The position numbers and the translations under genes were made by a program. A stretch of DNA of 64,000 nucleotides, taken from Afipia sp. GAS231 (GTDB taxonomy: Bacteria > Pseudomonadota > Alphaproteobacteria > Rhizobiales > Xanthobacteraceae). The notes under the pieces were generated by a model. That model searched no databases. It saw only the letters and a program-made list of their open reading frames with translations, and had not been told where the DNA came from. The DNA lies in the NCBI RefSeq assembly GCF_900103365.1, contig NZ_LT629703.1, forward strand, positions 5,814,501-5,878,500, in the 5' to 3' direction. Below, in pieces: positions 26,765 through 35,931 of the stretch; the stretch's first letter is position 1, and the number at the start of each line of letters is the position of its first letter.

Positions 26765-28207
26765 CTATGAGACACGCTTGACGTCGGGCGGCTGCCAGGT
26801 GCCTTCACCCACCGGCAGGATCGAAGGTGGTTTGGCCTTCGGCCAGTAGAGCCGGATCACCAGGTAGATCGGGCCGCTTGGAGCGGGCAGCCAGTTCGAT
26901 TCCTTGTCAGCGCCTGGCGATTTGTTCTGGATGTAGAGCGTGAGCGACCCGTCCGCATTTGTCTTCATGGTCGGCAGCATCGGCGAGTTGATCAGATAGC
27001 GATTGATCGGGTTCTCGATCAGCAACTGCGACTTGCCGTCGTACATGGTCAGCGACCAGAAGGCATTCACCGGCGGCAGCTGCCCCGCTGGGAATGTCAG
27101 CGTGTAATTGTGTTGGCTGCCGTCTAGGGTCTGACCATCGCTGTCGGTGCGCCTGGCGGGATACATCGCCTCTGCTGCGTCGTTGCCGTATATTCCCCCC
27201 TTCGCGCCGGCAGCGCGTTTCAACCAGTCGCCGTTGAAAAAATCACTATTGCCGAAAAGCGAGCTGACTCGCCAGCCATTGATCGCCTTGCCGGCATTGG
27301 CGACGGCCTCATCGACCTTCTTCTCACCTTCCTTCATGCCCAAGCCGACTTCGAGCTTTTGCTCCAGCGGCAGGTCCTTGAAGTTGAAGGTTTTGCCGGG
27401 TCCGACGCCGATACTGGCGAGCTGCGCGCGTATCTCCTTCTCGTTCTCCTGGGCGGGAGCAAATTGCAGCGCGAAGTCGAGGTAGTCGAAAAAGTTCGTC
27501 TTCGCGAGTTCCTTGTCGATTTTCGGAAAATCGATCGTTGCTGCGGCCGTCGTCGTCGGTTGTTTCAGATAGGCCGAAAGCGTCTGCACCTTGTAGCCGG
27601 CCTGGACCTTCTTGACGTTGTCGAGATCGTCGGGGCTGAAGAGTTGGGTGCGATATATCGCCAGCGAGAACTGGGCGCTCGACCGGAACACCTTTTTAAT
27701 TCCAGGCGGAGTTGCACCCTTCCAGTCCGGAGCGACTACCATGTAGTCGCCGGCTTCGCTTCCCGTGGCACGGGTCCCGATATAGCCGTAGTTGTAGGTA
27801 TTGCCGTCGCACAGCATGACCGAGTAGTAGCGCTTCGGGTCCACCGGCGGGACCGAAAGCACGAGCGGCTCCGCCCGCAAGTCCATCCATACGACTGAAT
27901 AAGGCGTGTCGCTGTTCGGTGTGACAACGGCCGTGTCTTTGTAGGTGAATACATTGGCCGCGTTCGCGATCTGATTGAACGGCGCCTTGAACTGCCCGGA
28001 ATTGCGATCCACCGCAAACTCGTACATGACGCCGTAGCCCATCACGATGGGCAGGCCGTAGATGAAACCCGCTTCGGCAATGTCCTTTGCCTTGAGGAAG
28101 CCTGGGCGGTCGGCGCTCGTTTGCGCGAGCACCGGGACGGACTTCGCCGTCGACGCGGTGATTGCGGCCAAGGCGGCGGAACGAAGAAGATCGCGCTTTG
28201 TGAGCAT
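26765..28207 (-). CDS. DUF1254/DUF1214 exported protein, paralogue A
   Basis: 480-aa protein with a signal peptide (about 1-29, ending VLAQ) and the two joined domains of this family. DUF1254 (about 40-190) has FTYKDTAVVTPNSDTPYSVVWMDL and YYSVMLCDGNTYNYGYIG. The DUF1214 C-terminus has LPPVNAFWSLTMYD, YLINSPM and SNWLPAP. The family is usually periplasmic and common in proteobacteria, but no activity is established. GAGGAAGG supports the start. Motif site 4 lies 88 bp upstream. A second paralogue is at 36681, also in the motif-linked cluster. Confidence 0.9.
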   Translation of the reverse strand: MLTKRDLLRSAALAAITASTAKSVPVLAQTSADRPGFLKAKDIAEAGFIYGLPIVMGYGVMYEFAVDRNSGQFKAPFNQIANAANVFTYKDTAVVTPNSDTPYSVVWMDLRAEPLVLSVPPVDPKRYYSVMLCDGNTYNYGYIGTRATGSEAGDYMVVAPDWKGATPPGIKKVFRSSAQFSLAIYRTQLFSPDDLDNVKKVQAGYKVQTLSAYLKQPTTTAAATIDFPKIDKELAKTNFFDYLDFALQFAPAQENEKEIRAQLASIGVGPGKTFNFKDLPLEQKLEVGLGMKEGEKKVDEAVANAGKAINGWRVSSLFGNSDFFNGDWLKRAAGAKGGIYGNDAAEAMYPARRTDSDGQTLDGSQHNYTLTFPAGQLPPVNAFWSLTMYDGKSQLLIENPINRYLINSPMLPTMKTNADGSLTLYIQNKSPGADKESNWLPAPSGPIYLVIRLYWPKAKPPSILPVGEGTWQPPDVKRVS

Positions 28208-28294
28208 TTGACCTTCCTCTTCGCGGCCTGTGAGCGCGGGTGAGCCATTTGTCCGAAAGTTGGTTTCGCAAAATTACGCACGCTGGGGGCGTGT

Positions 28295-28308
28295 GACTAT
28301 GCAAAATC
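28295..28308 (-). promoter_or_regulatory. Directional 14-bp motif, site 4
   Basis: Minus-strand GATTTTGCATAGTC (exact consensus), 88 bp upstream of the DUF1254 gene and pointing at it. Confidence 0.75.
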
Positions 28309-28425
28309 AGGCAATTCCTGGCGCGCCGACACAATCCTGAGGAACTCGCCCTGATCTCTGAATTTCTGCTTGTTTTGCCAACGGAAAGCGGCCCCGGAAC
28401 GCAAATAGGCCCGCATGCGCTGTCC

Positions 28426-28439
28426 GATTTTGCATAGGC
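28426..28439 (+). promoter_or_regulatory. Directional 14-bp motif, site 5
   Basis: Plus-strand GATTTTGCATAGGC (13 of 14), 123 bp upstream of the TAXI-type gene at 28562. Sites 4 and 5 face outward in the 354-bp gap between two divergent genes; the rest of the gap shows no gene. Confidence 0.7.
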
Positions 28440-28561
28440 AAAGGACTAATTCGGTTCGTATGAATGCAGATGGGTTTGCCTGATCGGTCTTTGGTTGCGC
28501 GACTAGCAAGGCCCGCGGCGGAGGCGATCGGCCAACTTGTTTGGAGCGACGGAGCAACTTG

Positions 28562-29878
28562 ATGTCGATAAAATTGCCGCTGTGGCTTCGCGCTACTATG
28601 CTCATCGGTGCCGCTATTCTTGCCGCGGGCGCTGGCCTCTTTGGCTACCGGTATTTTACTCACCCCGTAACGCTTACCGTAGCTGTCGGCTCGATCGACG
28701 GGGAGGCTGCCAAAGCAATGTCAGCCATTGCGAGCCGTCTCGTTTCCACCAACGCGTCGATACGGCTTAAGATTATCGATAGCGGCACGGCGCTCGGGGC
28801 CGCAGACCTGTTTTCGGCAGGTAAAGTCGATCTCGCCGTGGTTCGCGGCGACGTCGGTGACTTGTCGCAGGCGCAGGCCGTCGTCGTTGTAAGCCACGTG
28901 GTCGCTCTCATCATCGCGCCGCCGGGTTCGACCATCGACAGCGTGGGCAAGCTGAAGGGTCATACCGTGGGCGTGGTGGGTGGAGTAGCAAACTCCAAAG
29001 TTATCGATGTGCTGAGCAAGGAATATGGGCTCGATGCAGCAAAGGTGTTTAAGGAAATCGCTTTGTCGGATGCTCGGCGCGCGATTCAATCCAAGGAGGT
29101 TAGCGCCCTTCTCGTGGTGATCCCTTTGGCCGAAAAATATCTGTCACTCGTGCGTGGGGTCTTTCAGTCCGGACCCAAAACCGTACCGGTACTGATCCCA
29201 ATCGATTCCGCCGGGGCAATCGCAGAGGCCGACCGAGCCTACGAAAGTTTCGACGTCCCGAAGGGCACGCTGCGGGGATCGCCGCCGGTTCCGGACGATG
29301 ATCTGACAACCCTGCAGGCTTCGCTGTATCTGGTTGCGAACAAGAAGCTCGGCACCGATTTGATGACCCGTTTCACGCAGACGCTTATGAGCGTGCGCAG
29401 GGATCTTCTGGGCGAGCAGCCGATTTTCGCACAAATCACCGCCCCCAGTACCGACCAGGACGCCTATCTTCCGCTGCACCCTGGAGCGGCGGCCTTTTAC
29501 AACGGCACCCAACAGAGCTTCATGGATGAATACGGCAACTGGATCTATTTGACGCCAATGGTGCTGGGAGGCGTCGCCACCGTACTTGCTGCGGCCTGGA
29601 AATTTCTGGGGATCGGGCCCGCAACCCGCGAGGGGCCTCTGGATTCCCTTTATGCCTTGGCGCGCCGAATCCGGAAGGTCGATACAGAGGCTGAGCTGTC
29701 AGATATTGAGGAAGAAATCGACAACATTCTCAAAGCAGAACGCGCCAAATCCGCCCGCGGAGATGAGAGCGCGGTTGACGACGCGACATTGAATGTCGCA
29801 GCCCACCGGCTGGAAAGCTTGATTCATGATCGACGGACTCTGCTTGCAACGAGGCCAGCAGTTGCCTCTGCGGCCTAA
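28562..29878 (+). CDS. TAXI-type TRAP solute-binding protein, membrane-anchored
   Basis: 438-aa protein with an N-terminal membrane helix (about 8-30) and a periplasmic binding domain of the TAXI class (LTVAVGSIDGEAAKAMSAIASRL, GKVDLAVVRGD, LKGHTVGVVGG). A second membrane helix follows (about 330-352), then a cytoplasmic coiled tail rich in Glu and Arg. TAXI proteins normally deliver ligands to a fused TRAP permease, but none is encoded nearby. Both-end anchoring and a cytoplasmic tail suggest a sensor or scaffold rather than a transporter. ATG 28562 is preferred to an upstream TTG. Motif site 5 precedes it. Confidence 0.85.
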   Translation: MSIKLPLWLRATMLIGAAILAAGAGLFGYRYFTHPVTLTVAVGSIDGEAAKAMSAIASRLVSTNASIRLKIIDSGTALGAADLFSAGKVDLAVVRGDVGDLSQAQAVVVVSHVVALIIAPPGSTIDSVGKLKGHTVGVVGGVANSKVIDVLSKEYGLDAAKVFKEIALSDARRAIQSKEVSALLVVIPLAEKYLSLVRGVFQSGPKTVPVLIPIDSAGAIAEADRAYESFDVPKGTLRGSPPVPDDDLTTLQASLYLVANKKLGTDLMTRFTQTLMSVRRDLLGEQPIFAQITAPSTDQDAYLPLHPGAAAFYNGTQQSFMDEYGNWIYLTPMVLGGVATVLAAAWKFLGIGPATREGPLDSLYALARRIRKVDTEAELSDIEEEIDNILKAERAKSARGDESAVDDATLNVAAHRLESLIHDRRTLLATRPAVASAA

Positions 29879-29977
29879 CCAAGCGACGCAGTACCAAGTC
29901 TTCAGACAAAGCGGAATGGCGATTGACCGAATGATAGACTAGCAACCCGAAAGACTAGCAACCCAAGGAGAGTAGTC

Positions 29978-30199
29978 ATGAAACATCTGATCATTGCTCT
30001 ATTGCTGGCAGGAGGCTTCATCGCGTTGAGCAACATGGAAGCAAGCGCTGTCGTCTGTGCTCGCGGCGTGGTTCGCGCCGGCTGCGTCGCCGCCGGTGGG
30101 GCCGCCGTCGGGGCCGCCGTCGTCGCGCGGCCCGTTGTTCGTCCTGCCGGCGCTGTCGTCGCGCCGCGGGGAGTCGCCGTTCGCCGCAGGGTCTACTAA
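29978..30199 (+). CDS. Small Ala/Val-rich exported protein
   Basis: 73-aa protein with a signal peptide (to about EASA) and a mature part of repeated Ala-Val-Gly and Val-Val-Arg-Pro stretches with two cysteines (VVCARGVVRAGC). Similar basic low-complexity exported peptides are common in Bradyrhizobium. AAGGAG lies just before the ATG. Function unknown. Confidence 0.65.
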   Translation: MKHLIIALLLAGGFIALSNMEASAVVCARGVVRAGCVAAGGAAVGAAVVARPVVRPAGAVVAPRGVAVRRRVY

Positions 30200-30259
30200 T
30201 AATCCTTGCGCGCGCGGGCAACGCGAAGGCTTCTAGTGGTCTGACAATGGTGAGGAATC

Positions 30260-31021
30260 ATGAGCGCAATCGCGTTGGCCTGTATCACGTTTGTGTGCAT
30301 TTCGGGCGGCGTTTTGCTCGGCATGTTCCTTCGCAAGGCGTTACCGGAGCACCATCTGAGCACCGATGCAAAGGATGTGGTGAGGCTGGGTACGGGCCTC
30401 ATCGGCACCATAGCGGCGCTTGTCCTCGGCTTGCTGATCGCCTCGGCGAAGAATTCGTACGACACGCAGAGTACTCAAATTACGCAGATGACGGCCAATG
30501 TTGTTCTGCTGGATCGTCTCCTGGCGCAGTATGGGGCGGAGGCGGGCCCAGCGCGCGATCTGTTGCGCCGCGGCATCGTTGTTTTGGCCAACCGAATGTG
30601 GCGCGAGAACGGTTCCGACCTTGGAAAGACGGCCCCGTTTGAGGCGAGCACTGCGAGTGAGGAATTCTATGCGAAACTCCAGGAGCTTTCGCCTCAAAAC
30701 GACGCTCAACGCTCTCTGCAAGCCCGAGCAATACAGCTCAGCACCGACATTGCGCAAACGCGCTTGCTCTTGTTCGCGCAGAGGACCAATTCAATTCCCA
30801 TGCCCTTTCTGGTGGTGCTCATCTTCTGGCTCACCATCATCTTTGTAAGCTTCAGCCTGTTTGCCGAACCCAACGCAATCGTTATCGGCTCTCTGCTGAT
30901 CTTCGCACTGTCGGCTGCCGGGGCGATTTACCTGATCCTGGAACTGGGGCAGCCATTTGCGGGGCTTATGCAAATCTCCAGTGCGCCACTGCGCAACGCG
31001 CTGGCGCCGTTCGGTTCCTAA
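30260..31021 (+). CDS. DUF4239 (bestrophin-like) membrane protein
   Basis: 253-aa protein with about four transmembrane helices (N-terminal, about 43-62, and a C-terminal pair at about 176-225) and a helical extracytoplasmic part between them. LGTGLIGTIAALVLGLLIASAKNSYDTQ is the family's signature region. DUF4239 is distantly related to bestrophin-type channels, but function is unproven. It is the third rightward gene in a row after the TAXI-type gene. Confidence 0.82.
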   Translation: MSAIALACITFVCISGGVLLGMFLRKALPEHHLSTDAKDVVRLGTGLIGTIAALVLGLLIASAKNSYDTQSTQITQMTANVVLLDRLLAQYGAEAGPARDLLRRGIVVLANRMWRENGSDLGKTAPFEASTASEEFYAKLQELSPQNDAQRSLQARAIQLSTDIAQTRLLLFAQRTNSIPMPFLVVLIFWLTIIFVSFSLFAEPNAIVIGSLLIFALSAAGAIYLILELGQPFAGLMQISSAPLRNALAPFGS

Positions 31022-31103
31022 GCGATCCCCGGATGGGACGTGCCATTTGCCGTCGGCGTCAGGCTGCGCCAACATAAGCCTATCGACATGCAATCAGGCC
31101 TGC

Positions 31104-31664
31104 TCAAGTGTTGTGACGCCGCTCGAAGAAAAGCCGAACAAGTGTCCTGTCACCAACGATATCGCCGAGTGAACGGAACGCGAAGTAGGGAACAAGAACC
31201 AAGAACATTATAAGGATTGTTGCAACGATCTGATGTGCCGTTCCTCCCGCAATTTCGGAAAGTGAGTCAAAGACCGTTCGACCGTGGATCTTTCCTACCA
31301 CAATCTCCTCGATCAACGTCAGAATGACCAGAAGCAGGACGAATACCAGCGATCTATGTAGCGTTGAAACAATGAGGGGATGAGTTTTGAAGCGCTCTCC
31401 AAGGTGGAAGACCCGTCCCACCAGCATGAATTTTGCGCAAAGAGCGGCCTTAATGATTGCCAGGCCCAGATGGGCGTAGGAGACACCTTGCGCCTGCAGA
31501 ATCGCGGCCTTGAGATAGATCAACGCCGCGAAGCAAACGTAGAGATAGGCTGTAAGAATAACGAACTCCTTCAGTTCTCCGCTTGCTTTTTCACGGAACG
31601 AGATCTCGGATTGCGCACCGCTTTCCGTTGCTGTCTCCGACGACTGCGGGAATCGCGCCATCAT
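31104..31664 (-). CDS. Four-helix membrane protein, unknown
   Basis: 186-aa protein with a polar N-terminus (about 30 aa) and four predicted transmembrane helices (about 33-55, 65-82, 102-120 and 140-165). A short HGRTVFDSLSEIAGG loop lies between helices 3 and 4. I recognise no named domain. Two ATGs stand in tandem at the start with only a weak ribosome site. It converges with the DUF4239 gene. Confidence 0.65.
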   Translation of the reverse strand: MMARFPQSSETATESGAQSEISFREKASGELKEFVILTAYLYVCFAALIYLKAAILQAQGVSYAHLGLAIIKAALCAKFMLVGRVFHLGERFKTHPLIVSTLHRSLVFVLLLVILTLIEEIVVGKIHGRTVFDSLSEIAGGTAHQIVATILIMFLVLVPYFAFRSLGDIVGDRTLVRLFFERRHNT

Positions 31665-31747
31665 GAGCTGCCGCCATTAGGTTCTGAGCAGCATCTCATC
31701 TGACAGTTTCCTTTTCCACCATCTCGCTATTTGATGGCCGTTCAGCG

Positions 31748-31882
31748 TCAAGAATTGACTACGAGAGATGTCTGCCGTTCCTCGCATTCCTTCAGCATGA
31801 ACTTGGCCCCGGGATCACCGGGGAAGTCGTCAAAGATGGCGCGATAGCCGCGCTCTGCCGCTGCGAAATTGCGAGCCTCCAT
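31748..31882 (-). pseudogene. Short C-terminal relic with TPR-like residues
   Basis: A 44-codon frame reads MEARNFAAAERGYRAIFDDF then PGDPGAKFMLKECEERQTS, like the end of a TPR-containing protein such as some class III adenylate cyclases. No domain lies upstream before the stop of the next gene. I read it as a remnant; a genuine short protein is possible but less likely. Confidence 0.35.
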
Positions 31883-31936
31883 CTGTTGCGAGGTCGCCTT
31901 AGAGCTGCCGCCGATTCCGAACTCGGATCGATTTGA

Positions 31937-33010
31937 TTACTTCATCACCATTCGATGTGTCGGCGTCACAGTACTGGTTGGCGCCATGGGCGAGATCGAG
32001 AACGTCAACCAGGTGTTCCATCCCGCCGGTCGGTTGGCTTGATCGAATTCGCCGTAGCCCTTCAGATTAAGGTAGCCCTGCATGTCTCCAACCGGAAACA
32101 GAAATCCGATCTGGGGCCCAACCCCGATCACGCGCGACCGGAACCCGCCGAGAACGGGATGCTGACCGAAATCGTCGGTGACTTGCTGATAGGCATATCC
32201 GACGAGACCCACGAAAAGCTGCTTCGAGAGAAACTGGGAGGCGCCCCAGTCGAGATGGAAGTCGATGCCGTTTTGGTATTGCGTGTCCTGGTTCTTGAAA
32301 TTGTAGGTAAATCCCGCGACGGCCGAAAACTCGTGGCCCGTCTGCGGATTGAAGTAGGTGTACCCACCGCCGCCGTCGATCGCGCCGTGGCCGATGCCGA
32401 GGTTGGCGAGGCGCGTGGGACTGTAGGCGCCGACGGGAATGTCGCCTGTCAGATAGGTCATAAAGTTGTTGACGCCCGCGTTCCACTTCAGCGTCGCCTG
32501 CGGATACAAATCGCCGACGGAGGTGATGGAATCACCGATGCTTCCCATGCGCATTGCCGCAAACTGTCCGAACCCTGCGGTGAGCGTTCCATCGATCGAA
32601 GCCGCCGATCGGCCGAACAGGCCGGTCATGCCGATCGCCAATTGCCCGCCCAGCACCGGCGTCGCGAATGTGTAGGTCGGGTTGAGCAACAGGAGATCGG
32701 CTTGCGCATGCAGACTTGCATTCAAACTGACGTTAACTGTCGGCGCGAACCTGCCGATCGTAATCTCTCTTGCCGCGGCAACACCGCCAAATGCCGATAC
32801 AGTGGTGTGATAGTAAACCTCGGCCATGGACCAGCCCGGCACTTCGGGGGTCGCCGCAAGGCTGCTAAACCGCCCTGGAAGCCAGTACGAGACGCCGCCC
32901 TCGTCGGCGTAGGCTACCTGGGACAGGGACCCGAACATCAACACGGCTACGCCGATGCTAAAGTGGGGGAGCCAACGACCAGAATTTCGTTCGGATAACC
33001 GGCGCGTCAT
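31937..33010 (-). CDS. SphA/MetA-degradation-type outer membrane beta-barrel protein
   Basis: 357-aa protein of the SphA / phenol-degradation MetA family (beta-barrel outer membrane proteins near catabolic genes). After a signal peptide (to about VAYADE) come YWLPGRFSSLAATPEVPGW, GGQLAIGMTGLFGR, YPQATLKWNAGVNNFMTYLTGDIPVGAY and a strand-rich C-terminus ending in alternating hydrophobic residues. Such proteins probably let hydrophobic or aromatic solutes cross the outer membrane. The start at 33010 is preferred because the signal peptide follows; the open frame extends upstream through a motif copy. Confidence 0.82.
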   Translation of the reverse strand: MTRRLSERNSGRWLPHFSIGVAVLMFGSLSQVAYADEGGVSYWLPGRFSSLAATPEVPGWSMAEVYYHTTVSAFGGVAAAREITIGRFAPTVNVSLNASLHAQADLLLLNPTYTFATPVLGGQLAIGMTGLFGRSAASIDGTLTAGFGQFAAMRMGSIGDSITSVGDLYPQATLKWNAGVNNFMTYLTGDIPVGAYSPTRLANLGIGHGAIDGGGGYTYFNPQTGHEFSAVAGFTYNFKNQDTQYQNGIDFHLDWGASQFLSKQLFVGLVGYAYQQVTDDFGQHPVLGGFRSRVIGVGPQIGFLFPVGDMQGYLNLKGYGEFDQANRPAGWNTWLTFSISPMAPTSTVTPTHRMVMK

Positions 33011-33084
33011 CTGCGTGCTCCCAATGCTGGAGAACAATCTGAACATTCTATCAACCATAGATTGGATGTCTCGCCGCAAATCGC

Positions 33085-33098
33085 CGCCATGCAAAATC
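33085..33098 (-). promoter_or_regulatory. Directional 14-bp motif, site 6 (weaker)
   Basis: Minus-strand GATTTTGCATGGCG, 11 of 14 to consensus, 75 bp upstream of the SphA-type gene and pointing at it. It is the weakest copy, but orientation and distance match the others. Confidence 0.5.
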
Positions 33099-33121
33099 TG
33101 CGTTGCCGTGTTGCTCTAATG

Positions 33122-33613
33122 TCACTTTGAATTAACCGCCATCAACAAGTTTGCAAAAAACGCACGTCCTCCCAAAGGGACACGGTCTTGGACAGCAGCG
33201 TTGATCTTGAGAATGTTGCCCGGGAAGGCGCGATGCAGCGTTTGCGAGGGGCTCTCACCAAACATCTTTCGATATTCGACGGAAAAGCGACCCAGCTCGA
33301 CGAAGCCAAAGCATGTCGCAATCTCCGTTACAGTTACGCGCCCGGAATCCGCGGACAGAAGGGCGCGCCTGGCCTGAGACAGCCGCAACATTCGAAGATG
33401 CCGGCACGGAGGAAGCCCGTGAATTTTGTGAAATGCCTTGCGAAGCGTCCGCTCGCTTACCGCAAGGGTCCGGCACAAGGCCGACATGTGCAGCGGCTCG
33501 TCTAGATGGGCGAGAGCCAATCTCTCTGCCTGTTCGACGAGATCGCCGCACGGGTTGCTTTCCCGAGTGAAAGGGGTTTCCGCAACGATGGCGAGCCATT
33601 GATCAATGTTCAT
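33122..33613 (-). CDS. AraC-family DNA-binding protein, short form
   Basis: 163-aa protein with a complete AraC-type double helix-turn-helix (LHMSALCRTLAVSERTLRKAFHKIHGLPP, then VTVTEIATCFGFVELGRFSVEYRKMFGESPSQTL) but only about 40 residues before it. It lacks the effector-binding half of normal AraC proteins (about 300 aa). It is either an N-terminally lost gene or a naturally short regulator. It is encoded directly behind the SphA-type gene's start and is a candidate regulator of the cluster. Confidence 0.8.
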   Translation of the reverse strand: MNIDQWLAIVAETPFTRESNPCGDLVEQAERLALAHLDEPLHMSALCRTLAVSERTLRKAFHKIHGLPPCRHLRMLRLSQARRALLSADSGRVTVTEIATCFGFVELGRFSVEYRKMFGESPSQTLHRAFPGNILKINAAVQDRVPLGGRAFFANLLMAVNSK

Positions 33614-33748
33614 CGAAGCACCTGCACGCGCGAGAACGATCTGGCAGGCGCAAGCTGACCACAACCTTGCGCTCAGGCGATATTGTCCCTTGGGGCAACC
33701 GGAGGTTTTTCCGCCCGCGCGGCCGCAGAGGAGGCTCGATGTCTGGTT

Positions 33749-34396
33749 CTATCCCGGATTCTCGGCGTCTGCCGAGGTCGACGACGCCAGCAGCCCGACG
33801 CGCTCCGCGATCGAGACCACTTGCGCAAACGACTGCACCTGCAGCTTTTCCATCACCATGTGCCGGTGGGCTTTGATGGTGCGCTCCGATGTACCGAGCA
33901 GATGGGCAATTTGCTTGTTCAATTTGCCACGGACCATGAGCGCAAAAACTTCGCTCTCGCGTGGTGTCAGCGTCGAGACAAGGGTTTTGAGGGAATTGAG
34001 TTGGTCCTGGCTCTGTTGCCGCGCAGCATGGCGAACAAGTGCACGCTGGATCGCTTCCAGCAGAGTTTGCCGGGAAACGGGTTTGGTAAGGAAGTCTTCG
34101 GCGCCGGCCTTAATTGCGCGTACGCTGGTCGGGATATCGCCATGACCTGTCATGAAGATGATCGGCCAGCCGTGCGACAGCTTCGCGAGTTCTTCCTGGA
34201 GCTGCAAACCGCCCACGGCCGGCATCTCAACGTCGAGCAGGATACAACCTGGACTAGCATTCCCGATGTTGCGCAAGAAACCGGCGGCCGACTCGTAGGC
34301 TGCAACCTCATAGCCGGAGGCGTTCAGAACGCGCGAAATCGCAGTCCGAAATGAAGCGTCGTCGTCTACGACATGAATCATAGGGGCGCCGTTCAT
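33749..34396 (-). CDS. FixJ-type response regulator (receiver plus LuxR HTH)
   Basis: 215-aa two-component regulator. The receiver domain has acidic VVDDD, phospho-acceptor D55 (ILLDVEMP), T in FMTGHGD and the lysine in FLTKPVS. The C-terminal LuxR/FixJ helix-turn-helix is LTPRESEVFALMVRGKLNKQIAHLLGTSERTIKAHRHMVMEKLQ. ATG 34396 is preferred over the in-frame GTG two codons earlier. No kinase lies beside it; the PAS kinase at 23922 and the kinase at 38878 are possible partners. It is the best candidate to bind the 14-bp motif, by location only. No motif copy lies upstream of its own start. Confidence 0.92.
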   Translation of the reverse strand: MNGAPMIHVVDDDASFRTAISRVLNASGYEVAAYESAAGFLRNIGNASPGCILLDVEMPAVGGLQLQEELAKLSHGWPIIFMTGHGDIPTSVRAIKAGAEDFLTKPVSRQTLLEAIQRALVRHAARQQSQDQLNSLKTLVSTLTPRESEVFALMVRGKLNKQIAHLLGTSERTIKAHRHMVMEKLQVQSFAQVVSIAERVGLLASSTSADAENPG

Positions 34397-34589
34397 GCTC
34401 ACGTTCGCTGGGGAAGCCGGCCGGATACGGCCAAGGCTTTCCGAAGCGCGATGTTACAACGCTGGCGATTGAGAGTACCGCGCGTGTGTGACAATGGTCA
34501 AACGCGGGTCGTTCCGCCTGACATGGCATCCAATATCCCAAAAGAAGCGCGGCGATCTTGTGTCGCCGCAGCGCAATAACTCAGCGCAG

Positions 34590-35699
34590 TCAAAGGTAGG
34601 CGGTATACGAGCTGACCCAGACAAGGATGGAGGCCAGGAGCCCGATAACGCCGGCATTTTCGGCGAATGCGGTGGCACTTCCGGACATCCCTAGCCGCAG
34701 TCCGTCGCGGCTCATTTCGTCCGGAATGGAAATCTCCGCGGGAAAGACGGATGTCCCACCCAGCGCATTGGTGCGCGCCAGCGTTCCGGACACCGCAACT
34801 TGCCCCTGGCCGACGCCCTTGGGGATTGCCGTGATCGTGGCGTGATAGATGCGCCCCGGCGCGTTGTCGAAAACGATATCGACGGGGGTACCGGTCTTGA
34901 TGGTCTGGAAGCCGTTCTGTGAAAACATTCCGACAATTGTAATCTCGTTCTCGACGATAAACGACATCGTCGAGCGGGCCTGCAAGGCTCGATCGCCGAC
35001 AGTCAACGCGACGGCCGTCACATAGCCGTCGGCAGGCGCGCGAACCGTGGTCTGCGACAACTCCCAGCTCGCATCCTCAAGCTGCGCCTGGATCTGGGCA
35101 ACCGTGGTGTTGACGCCGCCGATCTCGGAATCCATGGCGAGCTTGGCGCTTTGCTGCGCCGCCTTGGCCACGTTGAGTTGCGCTAGTGTCGTCTCGTATT
35201 GATTCTGACGGTCCTGAGCCTGGAATTCCGTATTGGCCCCTTCCGCTGCAAGCTTCTGAATGTCCGCGTTGCGTTTTGTTTGGAACGCGACCTGCGCGGT
35301 CAGACCGACGACATTCGCGGTGGCCTGCTCGTAATTCGATTTCAAGATCTCGGCTTGTTGCTTTGCCCCGGCCAGCGACGCCTTGAGCTGCGCGACCTTG
35401 TATTGAAAAGGCGCCGGATCGATCTGAAACAGCATGTCGTCTTTCTTCACAGGCACGTTCGGCTTCACCGGAATGGCAACGATTTGACCGGTCACATTCG
35501 GCGTGACTTCCACCACACGGCCCGCCACGGTCACCCTGCCTGAAGGCGTCAGGTAATTAAACAGCGCGAGAAATATCGCGAGAATGAACGCGCCGGCAAG
35601 CACGGCGACAGTTCCGGACGCCCAGCCCCAGCGCACCAGCTTGAACTTGGAGAATACGGCCCACAGCCCGACAAGGTAGAGGCACAGGATGATAAGCAC
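34590..35699 (-). CDS. HlyD-family membrane fusion protein
   Basis: 369-aa periplasmic adaptor. One or two membrane helices lie at the N-terminus (about 2-18 and 27-50). A lipoyl half (GRVVEVTPNVTGQIVAIPVKPNVPVKKDDMLFQID), a long coiled-coil (about 95-205, rich in Gln and Ala) and a second lipoyl half with beta-barrel (TTVRAPADGYVTAV) follow. It resembles YiaV/EmrA-type adaptors. No inner membrane exporter or DUF3302 partner is encoded next to it, which is unusual. The start is a GTG without a strong ribosome site. Motif site 7 lies 59 bp upstream. Confidence 0.88.
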   Translation of the reverse strand: MLIILCLYLVGLWAVFSKFKLVRWGWASGTVAVLAGAFILAIFLALFNYLTPSGRVTVAGRVVEVTPNVTGQIVAIPVKPNVPVKKDDMLFQIDPAPFQYKVAQLKASLAGAKQQAEILKSNYEQATANVVGLTAQVAFQTKRNADIQKLAAEGANTEFQAQDRQNQYETTLAQLNVAKAAQQSAKLAMDSEIGGVNTTVAQIQAQLEDASWELSQTTVRAPADGYVTAVALTVGDRALQARSTMSFIVENEITIVGMFSQNGFQTIKTGTPVDIVFDNAPGRIYHATITAIPKGVGQGQVAVSGTLARTNALGGTSVFPAEISIPDEMSRDGLRLGMSGSATAFAENAGVIGLLASILVWVSSYTAYL

Positions 35700-35757
35700 G
35701 GCAGAGCCCCATCATTTGCTGACGCAGACGCTCATTAGCGAGAGGTTTGTTGGCGAG

Positions 35758-35771
35758 CGCTATGCAAAATC
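35758..35771 (-). promoter_or_regulatory. Directional 14-bp motif, site 7
   Basis: Minus-strand GATTTTGCATAGCG, 12 of 14, 59 bp upstream of the HlyD-type gene and pointing at it. Confidence 0.6.
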
Positions 35772-35824
35772 GGCGCGAAAACCTCTTTTCCCTGAACGCT
35801 CCTTTTATATTTCGATGCCTGCCC

Positions 35825-35838
35825 GATTTTGCATAGTC
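35825..35838 (+). promoter_or_regulatory. Directional 14-bp motif, site 8
   Basis: Plus-strand GATTTTGCATAGTC (exact), 94 bp upstream of the exported gene at 35932. With site 7 it forms an outward-facing pair 53 bp apart between divergent genes. Confidence 0.75.
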
Positions 35839-35931
35839 GCCGCTGCGAGGCTTTTTCATAAGTTCGATGAGCGTGACCTTCCGCGAAGGCTATTTCGAGA
35901 AATCTTCACCCGTCCAACAGGAGAGGCTCAC

